Shown: positions 18,287 to 25,524 of the stretch, piece by piece
Layout: every line of letters starts with the position of its first letter
Numbering within the stretch: position 1 is the stretch's first letter
NCBI RefSeq assembly: GCF_009755355.1
Contig: NZ_WQLB01000008.1
Location: 1 to 64,000 of the forward strand
Reading direction: 5' to 3'
Origin: Deinococcus arboris
GTDB lineage: Bacteria > Deinococcota > Deinococci > Deinococcales > Deinococcaceae
Length of the DNA: 64,000 bases
Program-made: the position numbers and the translations under genes
Notes under the pieces: model-generated
Databases searched by the model: none
Told to the model about the DNA's origin: nothing
Seen by the model: only the letters and a program-made list of their open reading frames with translations

Positions 18287-19099
18287 TTACAGGCCAGCGT
18301 TGCCTTCGTCGCGTCGGTAGCCAATCAGGGCCAGGGTGAGAAAGAGCACCGTGGAGCCGACCAGCCAGAGAATGTGAGTGAGCATGTTGGGGTCGGTGGC
18401 GGCGCCAATCTGTCCCAGCGCCAGCTGCGAGAAGTGGTAGGGGGGCAGGTACTGGGCCAGCTTCTGAAAGAACTCGGGGAGCATGGAGTGCGGCACCCAG
18501 AGGCCAGAGGCGAAGGACATGGGGATGTAGATGACGTTCGCCAGGGCCGGCGCCGCGCCGGGGCCCGAGAGGAACCCCAGAGCCAGTCCCAGGGCCGTGA
18601 AGGGCAGGCCGCCCAGAATCAGGGTCGCTCCCAACCGCAGCCACGTTTCGGCCGGCATCTCGACCTTGCCGATGGTGGCGCCCAGCAGGAACATCAGCGA
18701 GATGATGGTCACGTTGAACATCAAAGACGTCGCAAATTTCGAGAGCAGGAAGGCGGCGGGCGGCATCGGGGAAACGCGCTTGATCTTCAGCCAACCGCTG
18801 GCCCGGTCGTTGGCGATGCCCACCCCGAAGGAGAAGAGCGACGCGCCGATGACCCCGAAGGCCCCGTAGGTGGCGAGCATGTACATGGGCACCCGGACAT
18901 TGCCGGCCGACTGGTTCATGTACGTGAAGCCGAACACCACGTAAAACAGCAGCGGAAAGATGATGGTGGGAATCAGGAACATCGGGCTGCGCAGCAGGGT
19001 CAGGGTCTCGGCGCGCACTTCTAAGCCGTACAGCCGGACCTTGTTGACGCGGGGCGGCGCCGACCGGGCGGGACGGGACACGTCTTGCACGAGGCTCAT
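18287..19099 (-). CDS. ABC-2 type transporter permease of the thiopeptide cluster
   Basis: A 270-aa membrane protein with six hydrophobic segments (first about residues 40-60, last near 245-262) and the ABC-2 pattern seen in drug and peptide exporters. It likely exports the finished peptide and gives self-protection; no other immunity gene is visible. The ATG at 19099 overlaps the ATPase stop (ATGA). The stop is followed by a 197-base gap before the precursor gene, so the precursor may have its own promoter there. Confidence 0.88.
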   Translation of the reverse strand: MSLVQDVSRPARSAPPRVNKVRLYGLEVRAETLTLLRSPMFLIPTIIFPLLFYVVFGFTYMNQSAGNVRVPMYMLATYGAFGVIGASLFSFGVGIANDRASGWLKIKRVSPMPPAAFLLSKFATSLMFNVTIISLMFLLGATIGKVEMPAETWLRLGATLILGGLPFTALGLALGFLSGPGAAPALANVIYIPMSFASGLWVPHSMLPEFFQKLAQYLPPYHFSQLALGQIGAATDPNMLTHILWLVGSTVLFLTLALIGYRRDEGNAGL

Positions 19100-20034
19100 G
19101 CGCTCACTCCTTGGGGGGCGTGCAGGCCCTGAAACACGTCTTCGAGGCTGGCGGGCCGCACCGTAAATTCCTGCAGGGCCGGGTCCAGGGCGTACAGCAG
19201 CGGCGCAATCACGGCTGTGCCGTCGACCGTCAGGTGCACCGTGTCAGCCTGGCGGCGCACGGCGCGCACTCCAGCCACCGCCATCAACTGCGGGTCGCTC
19301 AGGACTGTGCGCAGCGAGACGTGCTGCACGTTGACGCGGGCCTTGAGTTCCTGCGGCGTGGCCTGGGCCACCAGGCGGCCCTTGTCGATGACCAGAATCC
19401 GGTCGGCCAGGGCGTCGGCTTCTTCGAGGTAGTGGGTGGTCAGCAGCACCGTGCGGCCGTCGTCCACCAGGCGGCGGACTTCCATCCAGAAGGCGCGGCG
19501 GGTTTCGGTGTCCAGCGCCACGGTGGGCTCGTCCATCACCATCAGGGCGGGGTCGCCGCACAGGGCCAGGGCAAAGCGCACCCGCTGACGCTGGCCGCCG
19601 GACAGCTGGCGGTAGGTGCGCCCGGCCAGGGCGGTCAGCCCAGCGCGCTCCAGGGTGTCGGCCACCTTCAGGGGCGCCGGGTAGTAGCTAGAAAACAGCT
19701 CGACCAGTTCAGAGACCCGCAGATTGGCGGCCAGGTGGACCTGCTGCATCATGGCGCCGGTGTGAATGCGGTGGGCGGCTTCCAGCGGCGACTGACCAAA
19801 GACCTTGACGGCGCCGCCGGTGGGGGCCAGCAGGCCCAGCACCATGTTGACCAGGGTGCTTTTGCCGGCGCCGTTGGGCCCCAGCAGGGCCACGACCTCG
19901 CCCCGGTGGATGCTCAGGCTGGTGGGCTGCAGCGCCTGAATGGAACCGTACCTTCTGTGCACCTCCTGAAGCTCGATGGCGGGGCCGGCGTACGCCGGGG
20001 TCCACGCTCTGGTTGGTTGCCGATGAAGTCCCAT
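19096..20034 (-). CDS. ABC transporter ATP-binding protein of the thiopeptide cluster
   Basis: A 312-aa ATPase, one nucleotide-binding domain. Walker A is GPNGAGKST, the Q-loop lies in MMQQVHLA, the signature is LSGGQRQRV, Walker B is LMVMDEPT, and the switch His is in TTHYLEEAD. A C-terminal ~80-residue extension is typical of drug/bacteriocin exporters. ATG 20034 follows GGAAGGAG with good spacing; the longer reading frame upstream has no ribosome site. It is the first gene of the minus-strand operon. Confidence 0.92.
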   Translation of the reverse strand: MGLHRQPTRAWTPAYAGPAIELQEVHRRYGSIQALQPTSLSIHRGEVVALLGPNGAGKSTLVNMVLGLLAPTGGAVKVFGQSPLEAAHRIHTGAMMQQVHLAANLRVSELVELFSSYYPAPLKVADTLERAGLTALAGRTYRQLSGGQRQRVRFALALCGDPALMVMDEPTVALDTETRRAFWMEVRRLVDDGRTVLLTTHYLEEADALADRILVIDKGRLVAQATPQELKARVNVQHVSLRTVLSDPQLMAVAGVRAVRRQADTVHLTVDGTAVIAPLLYALDPALQEFTVRPASLEDVFQGLHAPQGVSA

Positions 20035-20113
20035 ATCACTCTCCTTCCGGCGGGGGCTTGTTCTCTGCTGCTCCCGAGCGGTGAGGAGAGTGTGCGCGGC
20101 GGCCGGGGACGGG

Positions 20114-20165
20114 CCGGGGACAGTACGGCCAGTGCGCGGCCGGGACCGGGGACAGCTCCGGCCAC
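20114..20165. repeat. Direct repeat in the divergent control region
   Basis: CCGGGGACAGTACGGCCA at 20114 recurs as CCGGGGACAGCTCCGGCCA at 20146, 32 bases (about three helical turns) apart, between the divergent ABC operon and peptide gene. The spacing could suit a dimeric regulator; no regulator gene is nearby. The rest of 20035-20380 shows no gene. Confidence 0.4.
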
Positions 20166-20389
20166 CGGGGCGGGCTGTCTCCGCGCCGTCCCCGCCCACG
20201 CGGCACCGTGCGGGGGTGCGGGGGCGCAAGCTTGCCTCTGGCTCCAGGGCTTCATCACCCGCACGCCCGCCGCGTGGCGCGTCTCTGTCTCTGCGCGCCG
20301 TGAGGCACCCTTGGTCCTGCGGCGCGCCGTCTTCTCCGCGCGCCACGCGCGGCCCTGTCCTCGTTATCTCCCCGCATTCAGGAGGTCGT

Positions 20390-20530
20390 ATGCGTCACGT
20401 TGCCCTACTGCTGGCCCTCTTTCTCGCGCCGGTCGCCCAGGCGGCGGCCCACACCCCGCAGACCGCCGGTTCGTTCGGCGGCTTTGGCGGCGGCTCTTTT
20501 GGAGGTGGTGGCGCAGGCGGCAGCTACTGA
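20390..20530 (+). CDS. Small secreted glycine-rich peptide 1
   Basis: A 46-aa peptide with AGGAGG five bases upstream of the ATG. A signal peptide (MRHVALLLALFLAPVAQAAA) is followed by a mature part HTPQTAGSFGGFGG, a Gly/Ser run and C-terminal GGSY. Two paralogues follow at 21344 and 21549. The stop TGA is contained in the terminal CTGATAC of a MITE-like repeat. Unknown family. Confidence 0.75.
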   Translation: MRHVALLLALFLAPVAQAAAHTPQTAGSFGGFGGGSFGGGGAGGSY

Positions 20531-20667
20531 TACAGGTTCCTATTGAATCGCTTGCAAAAGCGGTTCAATCCGAGCGGAGCGAGTAGGAGCGAAACGGGTT
20601 CCGGGCGTGGAGCCGACAAATTGGCTCTTTTCCGATTTGTCGGCGGAATAGACGGAATCCGTATGAG
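20527..20667 (+). repeat. MITE-like dispersed repeat, copy 1
   Basis: About 141 bp beginning CTGATACAGG and ending CGGAATCCGTATGAG, with the internal block GGGTTCCGGGCGTGGAG. Shared with copy 2 next to it and with an inverted copy at 59397-59558. Confidence 0.75.
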
Positions 20668-20800
20668 ACCGACGGAGGTGGAACCGTTGGCATGAGCGGT
20701 GAAATCCAAGCGAAGCGAGAAGGAAAGCGGGTTCCGGGCGTGGAGTTTGCCACTCGGTTCTTTCCCGAGTTGTCAATGAAACAGACGGAATCCGTATGAG
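20668..20800 (+). repeat. MITE-like dispersed repeat, copy 2
   Basis: Tandem to copy 1; keeps GTGAAATCCAAGCGAAGCGAG, GGGTTCCGGGCGTGGAG and the terminal CGGAATCCGTATGAG, while its left end is diverged. Positions 20801-21080 downstream show no gene I can support. Confidence 0.7.
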
Positions 20801-21096
20801 CGCAGGCTCTGTCCAGTCTGCACCCCGTGGCGTGCTGGCCAGGCCGAGGGCAGACCAGCGGGTTGATCCCGTGCCGCAAGGTTCTGCTGGCTGCGCCACG
20901 CTGGGCAGCCCGCACAGGCGGATAGACATGCCGCATTTCTGCCGCTGTTCGGGTCGGATGCAGGCCTTCTCCCCCTGAGCCTTCTGCCCGTCCTGACGGG
21001 CCGGGGCGGCGCTGTCCTCTGCTGTCTCCGCTGTGTCTCCGCCCGTGCTCATGAGTGTCTCTGGGGCGTCCCCAGCGCCTTTTTAAGGTGAGCCCC

Positions 21097-21324
21097 ATGA
21101 CCAGCAGCCGCACGCCCCGCACCCTCCGTCCCGTCCTGCTCGCCCTGCTGGGCGCCGCGCTGCTGGCCCCTCTGGCCGGTGCCCAGACCGTCACCGTGCA
21201 CAGCGACCCAGGCGTTGGCCCCGTGCAGCTGGCCGACCCCGGCGTCGGGCCGGTGCAACTGGCAGACCCCGGTGTTGGCCCCGTGCAGCTGAGCACCGTG
21301 CCCCCTGTACCCCCCCGCTCCTGA
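21097..21324 (+). CDS. Small secreted peptide with three DPGVGPVQLA repeats
   Basis: A 75-aa peptide with AAGGTG before ATG 21097. A signal peptide (about residues 1-29, ending AGA) leads to TVTVHS and three tandem decapeptides DPGVGPVQLA, then a short Pro-rich end. There are no Cys, Trp or Tyr in the mature part. It sits between glycine-rich peptides 1 and 2 and probably shares their mRNA. Unknown family; repeats of this kind suggest either a structural peptide or a precursor cut into equal units. Confidence 0.7.
   Translation: MTSSRTPRTLRPVLLALLGAALLAPLAGAQTVTVHSDPGVGPVQLADPGVGPVQLADPGVGPVQLSTVPPVPPRS
21204..21293 (+). repeat. Three tandem 30-bp in-frame repeats
   Basis: Units at 21204, 21234 and 21264 each encode DPGVGPVQL plus Ala or Ser. 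Synonymous differences between units show protein-level conservation, not a fresh duplication. Confidence 0.85.
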
Positions 21325-21343
21325 TCCCTTCAGAGGTTGTCCT

Positions 21344-21496
21344 ATGACAGTTCAACGCACCTTGACCGCCCTGCTGACCCTCGCCCTCATGACCGCTGCA
21401 GTGGCCCAGGCCGCGGCCCCGACGCCCCAAACTCAGGGCACTGTGCGTGGCGGAGGCGGTTCCTTCGGGGGCGGCGGCGCCACTGGCAGCTGGTAA
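21344..21496 (+). CDS. Small secreted glycine-rich peptide 2
   Basis: A 50-aa peptide. A signal peptide (MTVQRTLTALLTLALMTAAV then AQAAA) is followed by PTPQTQGTVRGGGG, SFGGGGATGSW. Same plan as peptides 1 and 3: a TPQT motif just after the cleavage site, a glycine core with SFGGGGA, and a C-terminal Gly-Ser-aromatic. A weak AGAGG site precedes the ATG. Confidence 0.7.
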   Translation: MTVQRTLTALLTLALMTAAVAQAAAPTPQTQGTVRGGGGSFGGGGATGSW

Positions 21497-21548
21497 GCCC
21501 GGCCGGCCTTCACCTCAAGTCCCCTCTCCCACTTTGGAGGTTTTCACC

Positions 21549-21701
21549 ATGTTCAGCCGCATTCTGACCACTCTGTTGACCCTGACCCTCGTACTCGTTC
21601 CCGCCGCACAGGCGACCGCCCACACCCCGCAGACGGCCGGCGGCTTCGGCGGCTTTGGTGGCGGCTCGTCGGGCGGCGGCGGCGCCTCGGGCAGCTGGTA
21701 A
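21549..21701 (+). CDS. Small secreted glycine-rich peptide 3
   Basis: A 50-aa peptide with TGGAGG upstream of ATG 21549. A signal peptide ends AQATA; the mature part is HTPQTAGGFGGFGGG then SSGGGGASGSW. It is nearly identical to peptide 1 in the mature region but has a differently spelled signal peptide, so selection acts on the secreted part. Confidence 0.75.
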   Translation: MFSRILTTLLTLTLVLVPAAQATAHTPQTAGGFGGFGGGSSGGGGASGSW

Positions 21702-21727
21702 TCGCTGCTCCCATCTCTAGCATTTGC

Positions 21728-21750
21728 GGCGGACCTTCAAGGGGTTCGCC
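21728..21750 (+). terminator. Terminator after the secreted-peptide genes
   Basis: GGCGGACCTT pairs with GGGGTTCGCC (with wobbles) around a three-base loop, followed by GTTTTCG. It ends the four-peptide unit. Confidence 0.65.
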
Positions 21751-21949
21751 GTTTTCGTGTGGGCGGCGTGCCGCGAAGAGGCAGCCGACCTCCTATAGAT
21801 TCCGGTTGAAGCATTCGAAAGCTGAGCGAAGCCCACAGGAAACCATCGGGTTCGGGCCGCGGAATCCATACTCAGCCAACCCCTCAGCCACCTTCGCCGT
21901 TGGCTCACCTGATCTCTCGCCGCGCGGCCGGAGGGTTACCATTGCATCT

Positions 21950-23404
21950 ATGCGCCACCTCGCCCTGTTGGGCGCGCTGCTCACGGCGGTTGCCGGACAG
22001 AGCAGCGCGCAGACGGCCACGCCCCCGGCCCGCTTTGAGGGGCAGATCATCTATCAGGTGATGCCAGACCGCTTTTTCGATGGCAACGCCAGCAACAATC
22101 AGGGCGTCAACCGCGCCGACCTACGCGCCTGGCACGGCGGCGACCTGGCCGGCCTGACCGCCAAACTGCCGTATATCCAGAAACTGGGAGCCACCGCCGT
22201 ATGGCTGACGCCGGTGTACCTCCAGCAGACGGCCAATTCGTTTGGCACGGCGCCCTATCACGGGTACTGGCCCGCCGATTTCCGCAACGTGGACCCACAC
22301 TTTGGCACCCTAGCCGATTTCGGCGCGTTCACCAAAGCCGCCCAGAACGCCGATCTGCGTGTGGTGCTGGACCAGGTCATCAACCATTACGGCTACGAGG
22401 CGGCGGCTGTGCGGGCCCGTCCCGCCTGGTTTAACGGCGAGGCGCAGTGCAGCACTTCGGCCAACAAGGATGTGGACTGTGCCTTAGCGGGGCTGCCCGA
22501 CCTACGCCAGAGCAACCCCCAGGTGCGCGAACTGCTGCTGGGCAACGCCGATTTCTGGCGCGAACAGGGCGTGCAGGCCTTCCGCTACGACGCCATTAAG
22601 CATGTCGAAGGCCCCTTCCTGCGCGACCTGCTGACCCGCGACCGCCAGGCGGGCACCTGGACCCTGGGCGAGTGGTACGACGCCGACACGGGCACGGTGG
22701 CCGACTGGCAAAAGGAGGGCTTTGACAGCCTCTTTTTGTTCAGCCTGCAAGCAGCCATGAAGGGCAGCATTATGGCCGGGCAAAGCCTGGACGGCGTGCG
22801 CAGCGTGCTGGCCCGGCAGGGTGAACTGGTGCGCCCCGGCGAGGTGGCCCTGTTTCTGGACAACCACGATGTCCCCCGTTTTGCTCAGGGCAGCCTGTTT
22901 GAAGATCTAGGCCAGGAACGCACCAAATACGGTCTGCGCGCCCTGATGACCCTGCGCGGCGTGCCCGTGCTGTGGCAAGGCACCGAGATCGCCATGCGCG
23001 GCGGCGCCGACCCCGACAACCGCCGGGACATGCGTTTTGAAGATGCTTGGACCCCCGCCGAGCGCGCGGTGTTTGAGGTGACCCGCGCCGCCATCGCTGC
23101 CCGTAAGGCCAGCCCTGCCCTGAGTGCCGGTGCCCTCAAGCTGCTGCCCAGCCCGGATGCCCTGGGGAGCGACCTGCTGCTGTTCACCCGTGAACTGAAC
23201 GGGCAGACCGTGCTGGCCGCGTGGCACAACGGCAAGGCGCGCAAGTCTTATAGCCTCAAGCTGGGCAGCCTGGGCGTGGGCTGGGCCAACCGGGCCGCCA
23301 CCTCTTCCCTGTTCGTCGGTCAGGATGCCAAAGCCAGTGTGTCGGGCGGCTACCTGCACCTGACCCTGCCAGCTCAGGACGCGGCGGCCTTCCGGGTGGA
23401 GTAA
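21950..23404 (+). CDS. Secreted GH13 alpha-amylase family enzyme
   Basis: A 484-aa glycoside hydrolase. The signal peptide is about residues 1-22 (ending SAQ). All four GH13 regions are visible: DQVINH (region I), FRYDAIKHV with the nucleophile Asp (region II), LGEWYD with the acid Glu (region III), and FLDNHD (region IV). It should hydrolyse alpha-1,4-glucans outside the cell. ATG 21950 is chosen over an upstream in-frame ATG at 21806, because a TACCAT -10 box sits at 21937-21942, seven bases before it, and the signal peptide then starts correctly. Confidence 0.92.
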   Translation: MRHLALLGALLTAVAGQSSAQTATPPARFEGQIIYQVMPDRFFDGNASNNQGVNRADLRAWHGGDLAGLTAKLPYIQKLGATAVWLTPVYLQQTANSFGTAPYHGYWPADFRNVDPHFGTLADFGAFTKAAQNADLRVVLDQVINHYGYEAAAVRARPAWFNGEAQCSTSANKDVDCALAGLPDLRQSNPQVRELLLGNADFWREQGVQAFRYDAIKHVEGPFLRDLLTRDRQAGTWTLGEWYDADTGTVADWQKEGFDSLFLFSLQAAMKGSIMAGQSLDGVRSVLARQGELVRPGEVALFLDNHDVPRFAQGSLFEDLGQERTKYGLRALMTLRGVPVLWQGTEIAMRGGADPDNRRDMRFEDAWTPAERAVFEVTRAAIAARKASPALSAGALKLLPSPDALGSDLLLFTRELNGQTVLAAWHNGKARKSYSLKLGSLGVGWANRAATSSLFVGQDAKASVSGGYLHLTLPAQDAAAFRVE

Positions 23405-23465
23405 GAAGCAGACCCAGCCGGGTCGCCTGCCGAGAACTGAGGCCGCGTTCTGCCGTTCCCGCCCC

Positions 23466-23471
23466 TAGACT
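23466..23471 (+). promoter_or_regulatory. -10 box of a leaderless promoter
   Basis: TAGACT ends seven bases before the GTG start at 23479. Confidence 0.5.
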
Positions 23472-23478
23472 GAGCCCC

Positions 23479-24777
23479 GTGCGGCCCTTCTTCTTGCTGG
23501 CGTTCCTCCTTGGGCTGAGCACGGGGCAGGCCGCCCAGCCCGCCACAATCCAGCAGATCGAGCAGGGGCTGCGGCCTGTGCGCCCTTTCTGGCAGCCACT
23601 GGGACGCCCGGCAGGCATGAGCCTGACCGACCGGATGGCGTTTCACCACGTCCCCGGCGTGAGCGTCGCGGTGATTGATCACGGGCAGGTGGTCTGGGCC
23701 AGAGGCTACGGCGTGCTTCAGGCTGGTCAGCCTGCCCCGGTGACGCCCAGCACGCTCTTTCAAGCGGCGTCTATCAGTAAGGCCGTGACGGCCACGGCGG
23801 CTCTGCGGCTGGTGCAAAGCGGTCAGCTTGGCCTGGACGTACCAGTTAACCAGACCCTGCGCTCCTGGCAGCTGCCTGAAAACGCCCTAACTCGCCAGCA
23901 CCCTGTCACGCTGCGGCACCTGCTGGCGCACACGGCGGGCATTGGCATGCCCGGTTACCTGGGCTATCCGGCAGGGCAGACGCTGCCAACCCTGACTCAG
24001 GTGCTGGACGGCCAGGCGCCCGCCACTTCACAGCCAGTGCGAGTAGAGCGCCGGCCCGGCCAGGCTTACGCCTATTCCGGCGGCGGCTACGAGGTGCTGC
24101 AGCTCTTGATGCAGGACGCGGCAGGCACAGCGTTTCCCGACCTGCTGCAGCGTCAGGTGCTGGCCCCGCTGGGGATGACCCGCAGCGGGTTTACGCAGCC
24201 CCTGCCGGCGGCGCTGGAGTCGCAGGCTGCCGCAGCCCACCAGGCCGACGGCACGCCCCTGTCCGGCCGCTGGCACACCTACCCCGAACTGGCCGCCGCC
24301 GGGCTGTGGTCTACGCCCAGCGACCTGGCCCGCTGGCTGCTGGCCCTGTCGGGCGCCGCACAGAAGATACCGGGCGCGCTCCTGACACCCGGCCTCATGG
24401 GGCAGATGCTGACCAACCACAGCCCTGGCCTGAAAGGTTGGCAGCACGCTTATGGCCTGGGGCTCACCCTGCATGGTCGTGGGCCAACCCTCTCGTTTGG
24501 GCACAGCGGCATCAATCAGGGGTTCCGGGCCATCGCGGTGATGTATCCGCAGACCGGGCAGGGCGCCGTCATCATGACCAACGGGGAAAATGGCGTTCCG
24601 CTCTACAACGAGCTACTGGAAAGTATTGCGGCGGCCTATCACTGGCCCGGCCATCAGGCTGGCTGGACGGGCTGGCCGCTGGTCCTGCTCGGTGTTCTTG
24701 CGCTCGGCGGAGGTCTTCTGGTTAGCCGAAAGCGACGACGGAGCAAGAGGCGCCGCATCGCGTGGCCTGACTTGTAG
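23479..24777 (+). CDS. Serine hydrolase of the beta-lactamase/penicillin-binding family, membrane anchored
   Basis: A 432-aa protein with a signal peptide (ending QAA near residue 20). The catalytic SxxK is ASISKAVT near 100, the Tyr motif is YSGGGY, and HSGINQG replaces the KTG box, the pattern of class C-like esterases and D-aminopeptidases rather than true beta-lactamases. A C-terminal membrane helix (WPLVLLGVLALGGGLLV) followed by an Arg/Lys cluster would anchor it with the enzyme outside. GTG 23479 has a leaderless -10 box. Substrate unknown. Confidence 0.85.
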   Translation: MRPFFLLAFLLGLSTGQAAQPATIQQIEQGLRPVRPFWQPLGRPAGMSLTDRMAFHHVPGVSVAVIDHGQVVWARGYGVLQAGQPAPVTPSTLFQAASISKAVTATAALRLVQSGQLGLDVPVNQTLRSWQLPENALTRQHPVTLRHLLAHTAGIGMPGYLGYPAGQTLPTLTQVLDGQAPATSQPVRVERRPGQAYAYSGGGYEVLQLLMQDAAGTAFPDLLQRQVLAPLGMTRSGFTQPLPAALESQAAAAHQADGTPLSGRWHTYPELAAAGLWSTPSDLARWLLALSGAAQKIPGALLTPGLMGQMLTNHSPGLKGWQHAYGLGLTLHGRGPTLSFGHSGINQGFRAIAVMYPQTGQGAVIMTNGENGVPLYNELLESIAAAYHWPGHQAGWTGWPLVLLGVLALGGGLLVSRKRRRSKRRRIAWPDL

Positions 24778-24870
24778 AGGGGCCAGGCCGGGGCACTGAC
24801 CGTTCAGCCGAAGCGGTAGGCTCCGGCTGAACTTGCTTGTCTTTGAACGCCCATGGCAGCTGCGCTGACC

Positions 24871-25260
24871 TCACGCCTTGAGCGGTCTGGGCACCGGCAG
24901 CGTATACGTCGCAAACGGTTTCCACTGGCCACCGGGGTGGTGGCGGGCCAGCGGCCGGTCCTGCTCATCCACGTACACCATGCGGTAGCGCATGCGGCCC
25001 AGTTCCAGGCCGCCGCGCTGACGCCACAGCACCTGCACGTCCACGTTGGTGGCAGCGGGATCGGTGTCGTGCGCCGCCAGAATGCTGAAGTCCCCCAGAC
25101 GGCCCGGGTAGGCCAGTTTGACCTGCCGGATGCTGCGCCGACCCGTGGGAAAGGCCCGGGCCGGCAAGGAAGCGGCCATCTCGCGGTAATGCTCGCCCTG
25201 CCAGTGCGTCAGGAAGGCTTTCAGGGCCTCCTGTGGCGTGTGGGGAAGCGCGGTGTTCAT
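24871..25260 (-). CDS. Hypothetical protein
   Basis: A 129-aa protein, cytosolic, with an N-terminal helical stretch (PHTPQEALKAFLTHWQGEHY) followed by alternating beta strands, which resembles an NTF2-like/SnoaL-type fold by eye; I cannot name a family. A CATGCT -10-like box at 25267-25272 lies six bases before the ATG. It stands alone, convergent with the serine hydrolase gene. The gap 25261-25524 shows no gene I can support. Confidence 0.65.
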   Translation of the reverse strand: MNTALPHTPQEALKAFLTHWQGEHYREMAASLPARAFPTGRRSIRQVKLAYPGRLGDFSILAAHDTDPAATNVDVQVLWRQRGGLELGRMRYRMVYVDEQDRPLARHHPGGQWKPFATYTLPVPRPLKA

Positions 25261-25524
25261 GACCCAAGCATGGCACGGCGGCGGGGCAATAGATATCCGG
25301 CGAACGGCGGATGAAGAAACCAGGCAGGCGGCTTAGAGCGGCGGCCGCAGTGGGCGTCCAACGCCGTGAACTGCCGGGTCAAGCGGCCGACCAGAACCCC
25401 GCGACTCGCGTAACCGTGCCAGGCCCCTTCCAGATAAACGGCTCTCATGGGTTTGTCGAGTGGCCACCATCACGCCGCTTCAGCCGTCTTTCTGCCCTCT
25501 CAGCTCCCGAGCTGCTGCACCCGG

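Noticed and set aside
20101..20170. CRISPR-like array
   Set aside because: Only two imperfect GC-rich units; no regular spacers and no cas genes.
25257..25448. 63-aa minus-strand frame upstream of the hypothetical gene at 24871
   Set aside because: It overlaps that gene's start and promoter box and has no ribosome site or family.
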